DNA of 31,510 nucleotides from an uncultured Roseburia sp. Lineage in GTDB: Bacteria > Bacillota > Clostridia > Lachnospirales > Lachnospiraceae. Positions within the stretch are counted from its first letter, which is position 1. Each line of letters begins with the position of its first letter. Shown here one piece after another: positions 19,879-28,741 of the stretch. The DNA lies in contig CAKREH010000039.1 of assembly GCA_934317215.1 (NCBI GenBank), positions 1 to 31,510 on the forward strand. Reading direction: 5' to 3'. Position numbers and translations under genes: made by a program. The notes below the pieces were generated by a model that saw only the letters and a program-made list of their open reading frames with translations, did no database searches and had not been told where the DNA came from.

Positions 19879-21480
19879 ATGTCAGAACAAAAAGATATGA
19901 TCCTGGAAAATTTCCTTTCGTCAGCAATCCGCACTTTAAATACCGATGAAATTTATAATATCCTGATGGATTCACTCATTTTACTGCTGCATCCACAGGG
20001 ACTTTTACTGACCCAGAACTTAAACACCGGCCGTTCCTTCTTCACGGTGCGCAGATGGGGAGATGTCTTCTTTGAAAAAGATTACTCTGTTCCTTCCGAT
20101 GCATTTCTTGAAGAGATCATGCATCAGAAAGGCTTTCTTGTTACAGGACCAGATTTTCCTATGGATGATTCTCTGCTGACTCCCCGCCAGAGCCGCTGGC
20201 TCGCGCAGCAGAATATTCATGCGGTCAAGTCGATCCGGTATCAGCAGGCTGTAATCGGTCTTTTATATATCGCTGATGCCCCGGACCGCATTTACACGGA
20301 AGATGAACTGACTTGTCTTGACCGCATCTGTTACTATGCAGCGTATCTTCTGCGCAATGCAAACCTGTATCACAATGCGTACCATGCTTCGATCACGGAC
20401 AGTCTTACCTCCTTATATAATAGAAAACATGCTTTCGAATGTATTAACGTTGCCTGTTCATCGGACACCCCGGTCAGCCTGATTCTGCTCGATATCGATG
20501 ACTTTAAACTTTACAATGAGCTTTACGGTGCCGCAGAAGGTGACAGCATGGTCACCCTGTGCGCACAGGCGATCCTCTCAAAGATCGGTGCCGCCGATCT
20601 TGCATTCCGCTACGGTGCAGATGTTTTTATGATTCTGAAACAGGGAGACGATGCCACCGCAGCTGCCGCCCTCGCCAATGAAATCATACATGATATCATT
20701 GACCTGCGCAACGATACCGACACTGTCTGGGACACCAGCATCACCTGCGGTATATCCACTTTTCCAACGATTTCTCCGGATGAAAAAACACTGCTCCATA
20801 ATGCAGAGCAGGCGATCTATTACGGAAAACTCGGCGGCAAAGGCCATCTTACCGTTTACCGGACCGGTCTCGAAACACGTTCCACAAATCCAAATTTAAG
20901 AGCCGCATACGAACGTGTCGCACCTACTATTTACGCGCTGACCGCCGCAATCGATGCCAAGGACAGCTATACATTTATCCATTCCATGAATGTCTCGAAA
21001 TACGCCGTCATCTTAGCGCAGGCTCTCGGTATGGATGAAAATGACATTGAACTTGTGCGCGATGCCGGTATGCTCCATGACATTGGAAAGATCAGTATTC
21101 CGGAACGCATTTTACAAAAAACTTCAAAGCTGACACCGGAAGAATATGAGATCATGAAGACCCATGTGGAGAATTCCACAAAGATGATCCGCTATCTGCC
21201 TAACATGGACTATGTGATTCCTGCAGTGCTCGGACATCACGAACGCTACGATGGAAAAGGATATCCCCGCGGTCTCGCCGGTAAGGATATTCCTTATATG
21301 GCACGCATTCTTACAATCGCCGACTGTTTCGACGCCATGACCGCAAGACGTCCTTACAAAAAACCGCTGTCTGTCTCCTATGCAGTCAGTGAACTGAAGA
21401 AAAACAGTGGAACCCAGTTTGACCCGGAACTGGTTAATGTTTTTATCGGTCTTATCAACGAGGGGAAGATTACCGTATAG
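19879..21480 (+). CDS. GAF-GGDEF(degenerate)-HD-GYP protein
   Basis: 533 residues. A GAF-like sensor covers about 1-160 (IYNILMDSLILLLHPQGLLLTQ; IGLLYIADAPDRIYTEDEL). A GGDEF domain covers 165-330 and keeps SLYNRKHAFE and LDIDDFKLYNELYG, but the catalytic GG[DE]EF is YGADV (245-249), so cyclase activity is improbable; it may still bind GTP. The HD-GYP domain (about 340-533) is intact: H368, H400-D401 (LHDIGK), H429, HHERYDGKGYP (453-463) and D482. I expect phosphodiesterase activity tuned by the two N-terminal domains. GGAGG lies 11 bases before the ATG. It is divergent from the other HD-GYP unit through a shared symmetric promoter. Confidence 0.93.
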   Translation: MSEQKDMILENFLSSAIRTLNTDEIYNILMDSLILLLHPQGLLLTQNLNTGRSFFTVRRWGDVFFEKDYSVPSDAFLEEIMHQKGFLVTGPDFPMDDSLLTPRQSRWLAQQNIHAVKSIRYQQAVIGLLYIADAPDRIYTEDELTCLDRICYYAAYLLRNANLYHNAYHASITDSLTSLYNRKHAFECINVACSSDTPVSLILLDIDDFKLYNELYGAAEGDSMVTLCAQAILSKIGAADLAFRYGADVFMILKQGDDATAAAALANEIIHDIIDLRNDTDTVWDTSITCGISTFPTISPDEKTLLHNAEQAIYYGKLGGKGHLTVYRTGLETRSTNPNLRAAYERVAPTIYALTAAIDAKDSYTFIHSMNVSKYAVILAQALGMDENDIELVRDAGMLHDIGKISIPERILQKTSKLTPEEYEIMKTHVENSTKMIRYLPNMDYVIPAVLGHHERYDGKGYPRGLAGKDIPYMARILTIADCFDAMTARRPYKKPLSVSYAVSELKKNSGTQFDPELVNVFIGLINEGKITV

Positions 21481-21507
21481 ATCAGTTCTTCACACAAAAA
21501 CAAACAT

Positions 21508-21554
21508 GAAGTCCCCTCACAAAAGTCATATACAAAACTTTGTGAGGGGACTTC
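21508..21554. terminator. bidirectional terminator between convergent genes
   Basis: 16-bp perfect arms (21508-21523 and 21539-21554, centred on CCCCTC/GAGGGG) enclose a 15-nt loop. The minus-strand side is followed by a T-rich stretch, the plus-strand side by CGCCACTTC, so it is strongest for the minus-strand DUF308 gene. Confidence 0.75.
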
Positions 21555-21602
21555 GCCACTTCATTCTGTCACAGGTTTCACCCGGCATTCTTATTATATT
21601 GT

Positions 21603-22184
21603 TTAATCAATCTCTTTGTAATCTACATCCACTGCCTTTGCTTCCCGTTCCATTTCTTTTACAGTACGCACCGTCTTTGTCACAACCCACAGATCACTGA
21701 TTCCATCATAGATCAGCGCAGCTCCGACAAACTGCATTGCAAGTTTTACCATACCAAATGCATTGACGATACATAACACACCAAACGCAATGCTGATAAC
21801 GGCAATGATCAGCATGATCCACCATCTGTCATATCCGCCGTTCTTTGACTCGAGTGCCATTTTCACATCCTGCACACCGTGAACCGCCAGGATCACACCG
21901 ATCACGATCGGAACCAGACTTACAATGCTGCCCGGTTTCAAAAAGATCCATACGCCGACGATCAGCACGATCAGACCAAGAGCCCCGGTAAACATATAAC
22001 CGCCTTTATTTGTAATATAAGAAAAAATCTCCACTCCGCCAAGAATGATCAGACCAACTGCAAGTACCTTGCAGACAATGTTGATCGTCTCTCCCGGCCA
22101 GGCAATCAGAACTACACCCAGTGCGATGCATAAGATTGCTGACAGGATTGCATCCATCTTTACTCTCTTTAAAAAATCTTTCAT
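21603..22184 (-). CDS. DUF308/HdeD-like membrane protein
   Basis: 193 residues, six membrane helices in three pairs, the usual HdeD/DUF308 layout: ILSAILCIALGVVLIAWPGE, VLAVGLIILGGVEIFSYI, FTGALGLIVLIVGVWIFLKPG, VPIVIGVILAVHGVQDV, IMLIIAVISIAFGVLCIVNAF and FVGAALIYDGISDLWVV. The Pro-Gly turns after helices 1 and 3 are family hallmarks. A charged C-terminal tail (about 25 residues) is cytoplasmic. The start is the second ATG because GAGG lies six bases before it; the first, at 22196, adds four residues. In enterobacteria HdeD is linked to acid resistance; the role here is unknown. Confidence 0.85.
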   Translation of the reverse strand: MKDFLKRVKMDAILSAILCIALGVVLIAWPGETINIVCKVLAVGLIILGGVEIFSYITNKGGYMFTGALGLIVLIVGVWIFLKPGSIVSLVPIVIGVILAVHGVQDVKMALESKNGGYDRWWIMLIIAVISIAFGVLCIVNAFGMVKLAMQFVGAALIYDGISDLWVVTKTVRTVKEMEREAKAVDVDYKEID

Positions 22185-22312
22185 ACTCTGCCTCATTTCC
22201 CGCCACCATGTTTTTATCTGTGACGCATTTTATTTTATCCTATCTGTTCCCTTAAACTGCTCTTTTAGAATAACATTTTTTTGTTTTTTCGTAAACATAC
22301 ATTCTGTTTCAG

Positions 22313-22341
22313 TTGTCTATTTTTTAAAGTGGTGTTACAAT
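22313..22341 (+). promoter_or_regulatory. sigma-A promoter of the YbaK-like gene
   Basis: TTGTCT (22313-22318) and TACAAT (22336-22341) with a 17-bp spacer, 66 bp before the start codon. The rest of 22197-22312 is AT-rich; a TAAAAT on the minus strand may serve the DUF308 gene, but without a convincing -35. Confidence 0.65.
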
Positions 22342-22407
22342 GGGCGCAGTCAATGTGATGCTCAAAAAACAGACAGGAATAAAATCATGTGAAAGGAGTT
22401 TTTCTCT

Positions 22408-22908
22408 ATGGGAAAAGAAGTAAAAACAAATGCCATGCGCATTTTAGACCGAAATAAAATACCTTATGAGATCATCAATTATGAATGCGACGAATTTATA
22501 GACGGACTGCACACCGCAGAAAAGACCGGTGCCCCGGTCGAACAGTCGTTTAAAACGCTCGTCATGCAGGCAGGCAAACCTGCATCGGGAGGTAACAGAC
22601 AGTATTATGTTTTCGTAGTGCCGATCGCAGAGGAAGTTGATCTGAAAGCAGCAGCAAAATGTGTCGGTGAAAAATCACTTGAAATGCTTCATGTAAAGGA
22701 TCTGACACCGCTTACCGGCTATGTGCGCGGTGGATGTTCTCCGCTTGGCATGAAAAAACAGTTTCCGACGGTCGTACATGAAAGTGCTGCCTCTTTTGAA
22801 AAAATTTATATCAGCGGCGGACGCGTCGGCACTTCCATCACGGTAAACCCGGATGCACTCTTAAAAGTGACTCGCGGGCGGTATGCGGATATTATCCAGC
22901 ACAACTAA
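22408..22908 (+). CDS. ybaK: Cys-tRNA(Pro)/Cys-tRNA(Cys) deacylase YbaK/EbsC
   Basis: 166-residue trans-editing enzyme that hydrolyses mischarged aminoacyl-tRNA, chiefly Cys-tRNA(Pro). The conserved lysine lies in QSFKTLVM (K49), and the substrate-pocket motif is GYVRGGCSPLGMKK. Length and the IYISGGRVGTSITVNPDAL strand match the YbaK subfamily rather than ProX. AGGAG lies nine bases before the ATG. It has its own promoter and no operon partner. Confidence 0.92.
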   Translation: MGKEVKTNAMRILDRNKIPYEIINYECDEFIDGLHTAEKTGAPVEQSFKTLVMQAGKPASGGNRQYYVFVVPIAEEVDLKAAAKCVGEKSLEMLHVKDLTPLTGYVRGGCSPLGMKKQFPTVVHESAASFEKIYISGGRVGTSITVNPDALLKVTRGRYADIIQHN

Positions 22909-22919
22909 AGACAATGATC

Positions 22920-23105
22920 GTTGAGGTCAAATAGTGATTTTCAGTTTCCTGATTGACAAATTGCACAAATCCGTGATTATTTTGTTCCGTTGTCCGAAAA
23001 TAAGAAAATCTAAGATTTACTAATTTTCTTCCAAAGTCACAAAAACATTCCCGGTTTTGTGCAATTTGTCAGTCGATATGTTGTGTATCACTATTTGACC
23101 TCAAC
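22920..23105. repeat. 186-bp nested inverted-repeat element
   Basis: Outer 19-bp perfect arms at 22920-22938 and 23087-23105 (GTTGAGG... and ...CCTCAAC). Inside them lie unpaired stretches of exactly 15 nt on each side, then 16-bp perfect inner arms TGACAAATTGCACAAA (22954-22969) and TTTGTGCAATTTGTCA (23056-23071). The core adds AAGAAAAT/ATTTTCTT (23002-23009, 23023-23030). It sits between convergent ybaK and the SseB-like gene and encodes no protein. The inner TTGCACAAA/TTTGTGCAA arm also forms the terminator at 180-216. No clear target duplication is visible. It may be a miniature mobile element or a structured 3' region. Confidence 0.85.
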
Positions 23106-23137
23106 CTCAAAATAATTCAAGTATCAAAAGCCACTTT

Positions 23138-24052
23138 CTAGCTTGTCATCTCTGCACCCTCGCCTCTGGCAAGATCCATGATCTTCTGAAGTTCAGCACC
23201 CTCTACCGGTGCAGCACCGTGATCGATATGTTTTCCATCCTCTAAAAATTCTCCCAGCATACGGACATCTTTTTCTTTGGACATTTCAATCGTATAATAA
23301 CCTGCTTTTCCGGTTTTTGGATTGATCGTCATGTAAATACGATAGCAAAGCGGCGGAACTAAGCCTTTCTCCGGGAGATCCACACGGACTAAGGTGAGAT
23401 CCTCTGCAATGTCAAGTGCCATGACGGAATAATCATTTTCAGTATATGGATTTAACTTCGGCTCCTTGAACACGCCAGCAAAGATTTCGTTGATAAAAGC
23501 TTCTTTCTCATCACACAGCTTATTGACAAACTCCTGTTTCTCGGTAAACAGGCGCTTCGGCAATACGCCAAACTCTACCTGACGCTTTACAAATACCTGA
23601 AACTGTGCCGGTGTCATCTTTACCTGTTTCATCTGTGCAGCACGTTTTGAGGCCTCCTCATCAGCCTCATGCAACTTCTGTACAAGTTCTGTCTTTAACA
23701 CAAGATTATCAGAAAACGGATTGATCACCATTCCCGCGAGTTTTAACTCCGGTTTTACAACGATATTGTTGCACGCCGGAAATGGCATGTTAAGCATCGC
23801 CTGGCTCTTTGGCTCCTCCGGGATCTGTTCTTTTGACGTATATACAGCTAAAAACTGTTCTTCATTACTATTCTTTAAAAAACATGGAATCGGACGATCC
23901 GGTGCCTGCAACATTGCCGGAACAAACAGCTTTGTCGGACGGAGCAGATTAAGAACTGTGGTAAGACGCTCTTTGGTGCGGTCTGCGGCGTATTCCTTAA
24001 TAGCCTCCTCAAGTCTGTCGTTCGTGATTTCCATTGTCATTTTCTCTTCCAT
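23138..24052 (-). CDS. SseB family protein
   Basis: 304 residues. An SseB N-terminal domain covers about 12-130 (LEEAIKEYAADRTKERLTTV, then TKLFVPAMLQ and FLAVYTSKEQIPE). The C-terminal half (about 180-300) with VNKLCDEKEAFINEIFAG and LTLVRVDLPEKG resembles the SseB C-terminal domain, and a lysine-rich helical linker joins them. The family was named for enhanced serine sensitivity; its biochemical role is unsettled. The start at 24052 has GGGA close by, but ATGs at codons 5 and 7 are also possible. It is expressed alone, between the nested repeat and the ATPase gene. Confidence 0.82.
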   Translation of the reverse strand: MEEKMTMEITNDRLEEAIKEYAADRTKERLTTVLNLLRPTKLFVPAMLQAPDRPIPCFLKNSNEEQFLAVYTSKEQIPEEPKSQAMLNMPFPACNNIVVKPELKLAGMVINPFSDNLVLKTELVQKLHEADEEASKRAAQMKQVKMTPAQFQVFVKRQVEFGVLPKRLFTEKQEFVNKLCDEKEAFINEIFAGVFKEPKLNPYTENDYSVMALDIAEDLTLVRVDLPEKGLVPPLCYRIYMTINPKTGKAGYYTIEMSKEKDVRMLGEFLEDGKHIDHGAAPVEGAELQKIMDLARGEGAEMTS

Positions 24053-24105
24053 AATTTCCCAATATCCTTTCCTGCAAAAACCTGCCCAAAACTTACGGAC
24101 ACCTC

Positions 24106-24111
24106 ATTATA
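24106..24111 (-). promoter_or_regulatory. extended -10 promoter of the SseB-like gene
   Basis: TATAAT preceded by TG-G (minus strand), the extended -10 form, with only a weak TTCATT 17 bp upstream. It lies between the ATPase stop and the SseB-like start. Confidence 0.5.
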
Positions 24112-24142
24112 CCACACCCCCTTCAAAAAATGAATGTTTTTT

Positions 24143-26764
24143 TTAGCTCCACCGCCCACCATACGATACAGCATCCTCTGACCCGGCTTTTAAATTTTTC
24201 TTATCCGCTTTTTCTCCCAGACAGCTTCCTAATACCAGAAATTCATGGGCAAACAAAGGCATAGATGCAAGCACTGAGAGTTTTACCCATTCAAGCAGTG
24301 TCAGTTTACAGGTTCCAAACAGACCGACAAAATATGGCACCTCTGTCACAAGAAGCTGCAGTCCCATTCCGGTTGCAAATGCAGCGATCATTAATCTGTT
24401 TTCCAGATGGTTGATCCGAAACAGCGATGTCTCAACATCACGCATTCCGATCGCATGGAACAGCTGCGACATGCCAAGCACCGTAAATGCATAGGTCTGA
24501 CAGCGGCTTAAAAGTTCCGTATCCATAAGCAGTGTCCGGATCGCCGCCGGCGTGATCTGCGCTCCCGATCGAAGCAGGATTCCCACCGGAAGCTGTAAAA
24601 ATGCCGCCATGCTGATAAATGCGATCAATGCCCCGTAAAAACAGGTGCAGATTAATCCGCCGCCTGCAAACAGGCTCTCATCCTTTCCGCGCGGCGGTCT
24701 GTCCATATAGCTTTTATTTTCCTCCTCGTCCACACCAAGTGCAAGCGCCGGGAGGGAATCGGTGATCAGGTTGATCCATAAAATATGACTCGACTTTAAC
24801 GGTGCCGCAAATCCGCACGCCACAGCCGCAAGCATCGTTATGATCTCCCCGAAATTAGAGGACAGCAGAAATATCACGGACTTACGGATATTTTCATAAA
24901 TACATCTTCCCTGCGCAATGGCTTTTGCGATCGTTGCAAAATTATCATCCGTCAGCACAATATCCGCTGCATTTTTCGCCACATCCGTTCCTGCCTTTCC
25001 CATAGCGATCCCGACATCCGCCGCCTTTAAGGACGGTGCATCATTGACCCCGTCCCCTGTCATTGCGGTAATTTCCCCGTTTTTTTTGCATGCCGCCACA
25101 ATACGGACCTTGTGTTCCGGTGAGACATGTGCAAACACGCGCACTTTTTTTATCTTCTCCGCAAGCATCTCATCCGTCAGTTCCATTAACTCCTCCCCGG
25201 AAATGCATTCGCTTTCTTCCGACGCAATGTGCAGTTCTTTCGCAATCGCAAATGCCGTGTCGATCCGATCCCCCGTGATCATGACCGTCTTTACACCTGC
25301 ACGGTAAAATTCCTGCACAGCATCCTCTGCCTCCGGGCGTATGGGATCTGCCATTCCAACAAGACCTATAAACGTTAACCCGTTTTCCTTTAAACCGGAA
25401 GCCGGATTTCTCATTCCAAGTGCCAGTACCCGGAGTGCCTCCCCGGTAAACGCATGGATCACCTGATCGATCTCTCTGCGTTTCTCCGGTGTCATTGGAA
25501 TTCGCTCGCCGCCTTCCAGCAGAAATGCAGAGCGCTCTAAAATTTCATCCGGTGAACCTTTTGTGTAAGAAATACTTTCATTCTCCCCGCGATGCAGTGT
25601 TGTCATCATTTTCCGCTCAGAGTCAAATGCAATCTCCTGCGTTCTCGGAAAACTTTCTTCTAAACGCTCTCTTTGTATCTCAAACCCTGCCGCCATATCG
25701 AGCAGTGCAAGTTCTGTCGGATCGCCGATCCGCTCTCCACGGATGGACGCATCGTTACAAAGTGCATATCCCTCCAGAAAATACCGGTCTTTTCTGCGGT
25801 TTAACCGCTTTGGCTCACAGATTTTCCCATCCGTATAACATTTCGTCACCGTCATACGGTTCTGCGTCAGCGTTCCCGTCTTATCAGAACATACCACACT
25901 CACACACCCTAAGGTTTCCACACTCGGCAGTCTTTTCACGATCGTATTGACCTTTACCATGCGTGATACTGAAAGTGCCAGTACCATCGTAACGATCGCC
26001 GGCAGTCCTTCCGGGACTGCTGCAACCGCCAGTGATATCGCAGTGATCAGCATTTCTGCGACATTGCGTCTCTGCAAAACCGCCATCACAAACAGCAGGA
26101 TACACAAAAAAACGGAAACTGTACCAAGAATTTTTCCAAGATCCGCAAGTCTTTTCTGCAGCGGTGTCAGTTCCGTTTTAGTCCCGGAAAGCAATTTTGC
26201 AATACTTCCTATTTTCGTATCCATCCCGATTGCTGTAACGATCCCCTCCCCACGGCCGTATGTGACATTTGTGGTCATATATGCCTCGTTCTGATCGGTC
26301 GTATTTTTTGAGACCGGGACAGATTCCCCCGTCAGCGCCGACTCCTCGATTTTTAAATTAACCGCTGATATGATCCGGATATCTGCCGGCACCTGCCGCC
26401 CTGCCTCAAGACAGACAATATCCCCGGGAATCAGATCAGCTGCAGGAATCTCCCTGATTCCATCCTTATCATGGATCAGGGCATGCGGGCTTGTCATTTT
26501 TTCCAGTGCCTCTAACGCCCGTTTCGCCTTTCCCTCCTGGATCACTCCGACCACGGCATTTAACAGTACAACTGCAAGTATAATACACATATCTCCATAT
26601 TCCCGCAGCAACAGGGATATTGCCGCCGCCGCAAACAAAATAAAAATAAGCGGATCGCAAAGCTGTTCCACAAAACACGACAGCATCGATTTCTGTTCTT
26701 CCTTATCCAACAGGTTGTATCCCCGCTTCTGCCCATTTCCCTGTTCCTTTGACTTCTCCTGCAT
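24143..26764 (-). CDS. P-type Ca2+-transporting ATPase (type IIA, PMCA/SERCA-like)
   Basis: 873 residues from the chosen start. All motifs of the cycle are present: A-domain TGES (about 145-148), M4 calcium motif PEGLP (about 251-255), phosphorylation DKTGT (D about 294), nucleotide-binding KGSPDEIL, MITGD, TGDGVNDAP and M6 NLITDSLPA. An N-terminal cation-ATPase segment (YNLLDKEEQKSM) and a six-helix C-terminal bundle complete it. The enzyme pumps Ca2+ out of the cytoplasm. The start is one of two adjacent ATGs (26767/26764), with GGGAGG just upstream. An open frame continues to 26881, but that part is the dispersed palindrome and terminator, not protein. Confidence 0.93.
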   Translation of the reverse strand: MQEKSKEQGNGQKRGYNLLDKEEQKSMLSCFVEQLCDPLIFILFAAAAISLLLREYGDMCIILAVVLLNAVVGVIQEGKAKRALEALEKMTSPHALIHDKDGIREIPAADLIPGDIVCLEAGRQVPADIRIISAVNLKIEESALTGESVPVSKNTTDQNEAYMTTNVTYGRGEGIVTAIGMDTKIGSIAKLLSGTKTELTPLQKRLADLGKILGTVSVFLCILLFVMAVLQRRNVAEMLITAISLAVAAVPEGLPAIVTMVLALSVSRMVKVNTIVKRLPSVETLGCVSVVCSDKTGTLTQNRMTVTKCYTDGKICEPKRLNRRKDRYFLEGYALCNDASIRGERIGDPTELALLDMAAGFEIQRERLEESFPRTQEIAFDSERKMMTTLHRGENESISYTKGSPDEILERSAFLLEGGERIPMTPEKRREIDQVIHAFTGEALRVLALGMRNPASGLKENGLTFIGLVGMADPIRPEAEDAVQEFYRAGVKTVMITGDRIDTAFAIAKELHIASEESECISGEELMELTDEMLAEKIKKVRVFAHVSPEHKVRIVAACKKNGEITAMTGDGVNDAPSLKAADVGIAMGKAGTDVAKNAADIVLTDDNFATIAKAIAQGRCIYENIRKSVIFLLSSNFGEIITMLAAVACGFAAPLKSSHILWINLITDSLPALALGVDEEENKSYMDRPPRGKDESLFAGGGLICTCFYGALIAFISMAAFLQLPVGILLRSGAQITPAAIRTLLMDTELLSRCQTYAFTVLGMSQLFHAIGMRDVETSLFRINHLENRLMIAAFATGMGLQLLVTEVPYFVGLFGTCKLTLLEWVKLSVLASMPLFAHEFLVLGSCLGEKADKKNLKAGSEDAVSYGGRWS

Positions 26765-26808
26765 CATAGCCTCCCTACCGCATACTTTCACACAGATATC
26801 AGGACGTA

Positions 26809-26857
26809 GGGCTTTTTGATTCATAGGACATAATTTCCTATGAATTGAAAAAAGCCC
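26809..26857. repeat. dispersed palindromic element, copy 2
   Basis: A 49-bp hairpin: GGGCTTTTT, one unpaired base, ATTCATAGGA, a 7-nt centre, TCCTATGAAT, two bases, then AAAAAGCCC. It matches the element at 139-178 with two base differences. It overlaps the T-run of the terminator at 26848-26898 and lies in the leader of the ATPase gene. Confidence 0.8.
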
Positions 26858-26898
26858 GCCCTCATAATCTGTGATTACCACATCTTATGAGGACAGGC
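26848..26898 (-). terminator. intrinsic terminator of the chemotaxis receptor gene
   Basis: On the minus strand GCCTGTCCTCATAA (26885-26898) pairs with TTATGAGGGCGGGC (26854-26867), 14 pairs including two wobbles, 17-nt loop, then six T. It starts 20 bp after the receptor stop codon. Confidence 0.85.
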
Positions 26899-26918
26899 CA
26901 TAATTCATGACAATAGAT

Positions 26919-28607
26919 TTACTTTAATACAAACTTACCAACGATCTCACGGAGCTCGTCTGCACAGGAGTAACACTCAGATACCATTTCATGTGTAGCA
27001 CCTGTTTTCTCCACCATACCGCTTGTCTTTGACGCAATATCGGATACACCAACCGCTGCCTCGCCAACAGTATCATTGATGCCGCTTAATGCCTGTGCGA
27101 TCGACTCGATCAGATCAGAAAGCTGGAGCATGGAATCCTTTACCTGGTTCATATTGGACTTGAATACGTCTGCATCCTCCTGATACTGGGCACCCACCTG
27201 CTCAAATTCTTTATAATCTTCAAGTACGGCGGTCTCCAGAAATCCGGTCGTTTCACTTAAGCACTCTGTCATATTGCCAACCGCTTCATTTACCGCTTTT
27301 ACAATATTACCGATATCTGCGATCGCTTTTGATGTCTGGTCTGCAAGGCTTCCGATCTCAGTCGCAACAACCGCAAATCCACGGCCCGCTTCTCCGGCTC
27401 TCGCAGCCTCAATACTTGCATTCAATGCCAGAAGTCCGGTCTGGGATGAGATCTCCATAATGGTATTGGTCAGCTCATTGATCTTTTCCACTGCCTTTGA
27501 TCCCTCAATCGCCTTTTCGGATTTTTCTTTCACATTCGTATACATTTCCAAGGTGCGGGTGCTTGCAGTAACAGTCTTATCACGCAGGCTCTTTGCTCTG
27601 TCCATAACTTCATTGGAAACATCCGCACCTTTTTCTGCCATCTCTGTAAGTCTGTCAGCTTCCTCTTTCATGGTGCCGACGTTCTCATTGATATTTACGG
27701 TAGTTGCTGCCGTCTCCTGCATGCCTGCTGCAAGCTGCTGGCTGGTTGCGGAGTTATCTGAACACATATGATCTACCGTCTCGGTTACCTGTTTTAATCC
27801 ATCTACATTTCCTGTGATCTGCTGGCTCGCCGTGTCAATATTTGCGACCATCTCCCGCAGGTTCCTTCTCATAATACGAAGTTCGCGCGCCATAAAACCG
27901 GTTTCATCTGTTCTCTTACACAGGCTGTCACTCTTTGCATTATGCGTAAAATTGAGATCTGCCGTATTCTTTATGATCTCAGTCAGATATCCAAGCGGTG
28001 TACAGATCAAACGGCTTAACAGATACCCAATAGCTGCAAAGACAACCATTACGATCAAAGCTACACCGATCATGGAATGTATCATTTTGTCGATCGGTGC
28101 TACAATCTCATCTTTGTCAGCAGTTATGACCACGATCATATGGTCTGGTGTCAGCGCATATCCTGCATATTTGATTGCACCGTTAAAATCATATTCCACA
28201 ACAGCATCCTCCGGAACAGTTCCGGACGCAAGCTGTGATACCACTTCTTTAACCACAGAGTTTTCAACGGGCTGCCCGATCTTATCTGCGGTCGGATGAT
28301 AGATCATCGTACCATCTTCTGATACCAGATATGCATATGCACTCTCTACTCCTGTCATGTTGATCTCACTTATGATCTTCGAATACTCTTCATCTGTTGC
28401 AATATCTGCCGGAATATTCCCGATCGTCTGTGCTCCCATCTCTGCAAGACTCAGAATATAATTTGAATTTACGTTTTCAACAACTTTCCTCGATTTTGAA
28501 CTGGCATTGATCACACTCCCTACAAGAGACACAACAACAATAAAAACCGCCAGTAAAGTAATTTTCGCTGAAATTGAATGAATGAATGTTACTTTTTCCT
28601 GTTTCAT
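26919..28607 (-). CDS. methyl-accepting chemotaxis protein (Cache sensor)
   Basis: 562 residues. Membrane helix 1 at about 13-34, an extracellular Cache-type sensor to about 175 (AYLVSEDGTMIYHPTADKIG is the diagnostic strand), membrane helix 2 at about 177-199, a HAMP domain after SRLICTPLGYLTEII, and a long methylation/signalling coiled coil. The CheA/CheW-binding tip EISSQTGLLALNASIEAARA and AGRGFAVVATEIGSLADQT are intact. There is no C-terminal CheR-tethering pentapeptide. The start is the ATG giving MKQEKVTFIHS with AAAGG four bases upstream; the open frame extends further but without a better site. It stands alone, typical of orphan receptors; the ligand is unknown. Confidence 0.93.
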   Translation of the reverse strand: MKQEKVTFIHSISAKITLLAVFIVVVSLVGSVINASSKSRKVVENVNSNYILSLAEMGAQTIGNIPADIATDEEYSKIISEINMTGVESAYAYLVSEDGTMIYHPTADKIGQPVENSVVKEVVSQLASGTVPEDAVVEYDFNGAIKYAGYALTPDHMIVVITADKDEIVAPIDKMIHSMIGVALIVMVVFAAIGYLLSRLICTPLGYLTEIIKNTADLNFTHNAKSDSLCKRTDETGFMARELRIMRRNLREMVANIDTASQQITGNVDGLKQVTETVDHMCSDNSATSQQLAAGMQETAATTVNINENVGTMKEEADRLTEMAEKGADVSNEVMDRAKSLRDKTVTASTRTLEMYTNVKEKSEKAIEGSKAVEKINELTNTIMEISSQTGLLALNASIEAARAGEAGRGFAVVATEIGSLADQTSKAIADIGNIVKAVNEAVGNMTECLSETTGFLETAVLEDYKEFEQVGAQYQEDADVFKSNMNQVKDSMLQLSDLIESIAQALSGINDTVGEAAVGVSDIASKTSGMVEKTGATHEMVSECYSCADELREIVGKFVLK

Positions 28608-28664
28608 CGTACCTTTCTTCCGTATCAAATTTAAACACGGTTTCTCCTTCTTAGTGTTTTTAGA

Positions 28665-28670
28665 ATTATA
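28665..28670 (-). promoter_or_regulatory. -10 element of the receptor gene
   Basis: Perfect TATAAT in GCTATAATTC on the minus strand, 57 bp before the start codon. The -35 region is weak, and I see no sigma-28 (flagellar) consensus, although many receptor genes use one. Confidence 0.45.
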
Positions 28671-28741
28671 GCACAATTTTATTTGAAATACATTTTGTTT
28701 TTATTAAAATTTCAAAATTACTTATTATAATTTTTAATGAA

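Noticed and set aside
22909..23137. Classical MITE with target-site duplication
   Set aside because: The inverted repeat is real, but the flanks (ending GATC on the left, starting CTCAAAA on the right) show no matching duplication, so a transposition origin is not proven.
26765..26881. N-terminal extension of the P-type ATPase frame
   Set aside because: The sequence is the terminator and dispersed palindrome. The GGGAGG ribosome site lies downstream of it, directly before the ATG pair at 26767/26764.
28490..28650. GTG-started short frame in the receptor gene leader, with GGAG upstream
   Set aside because: It overlaps the receptor start out of frame, has no recognisable composition, and the receptor's own ATG has a suitable site.
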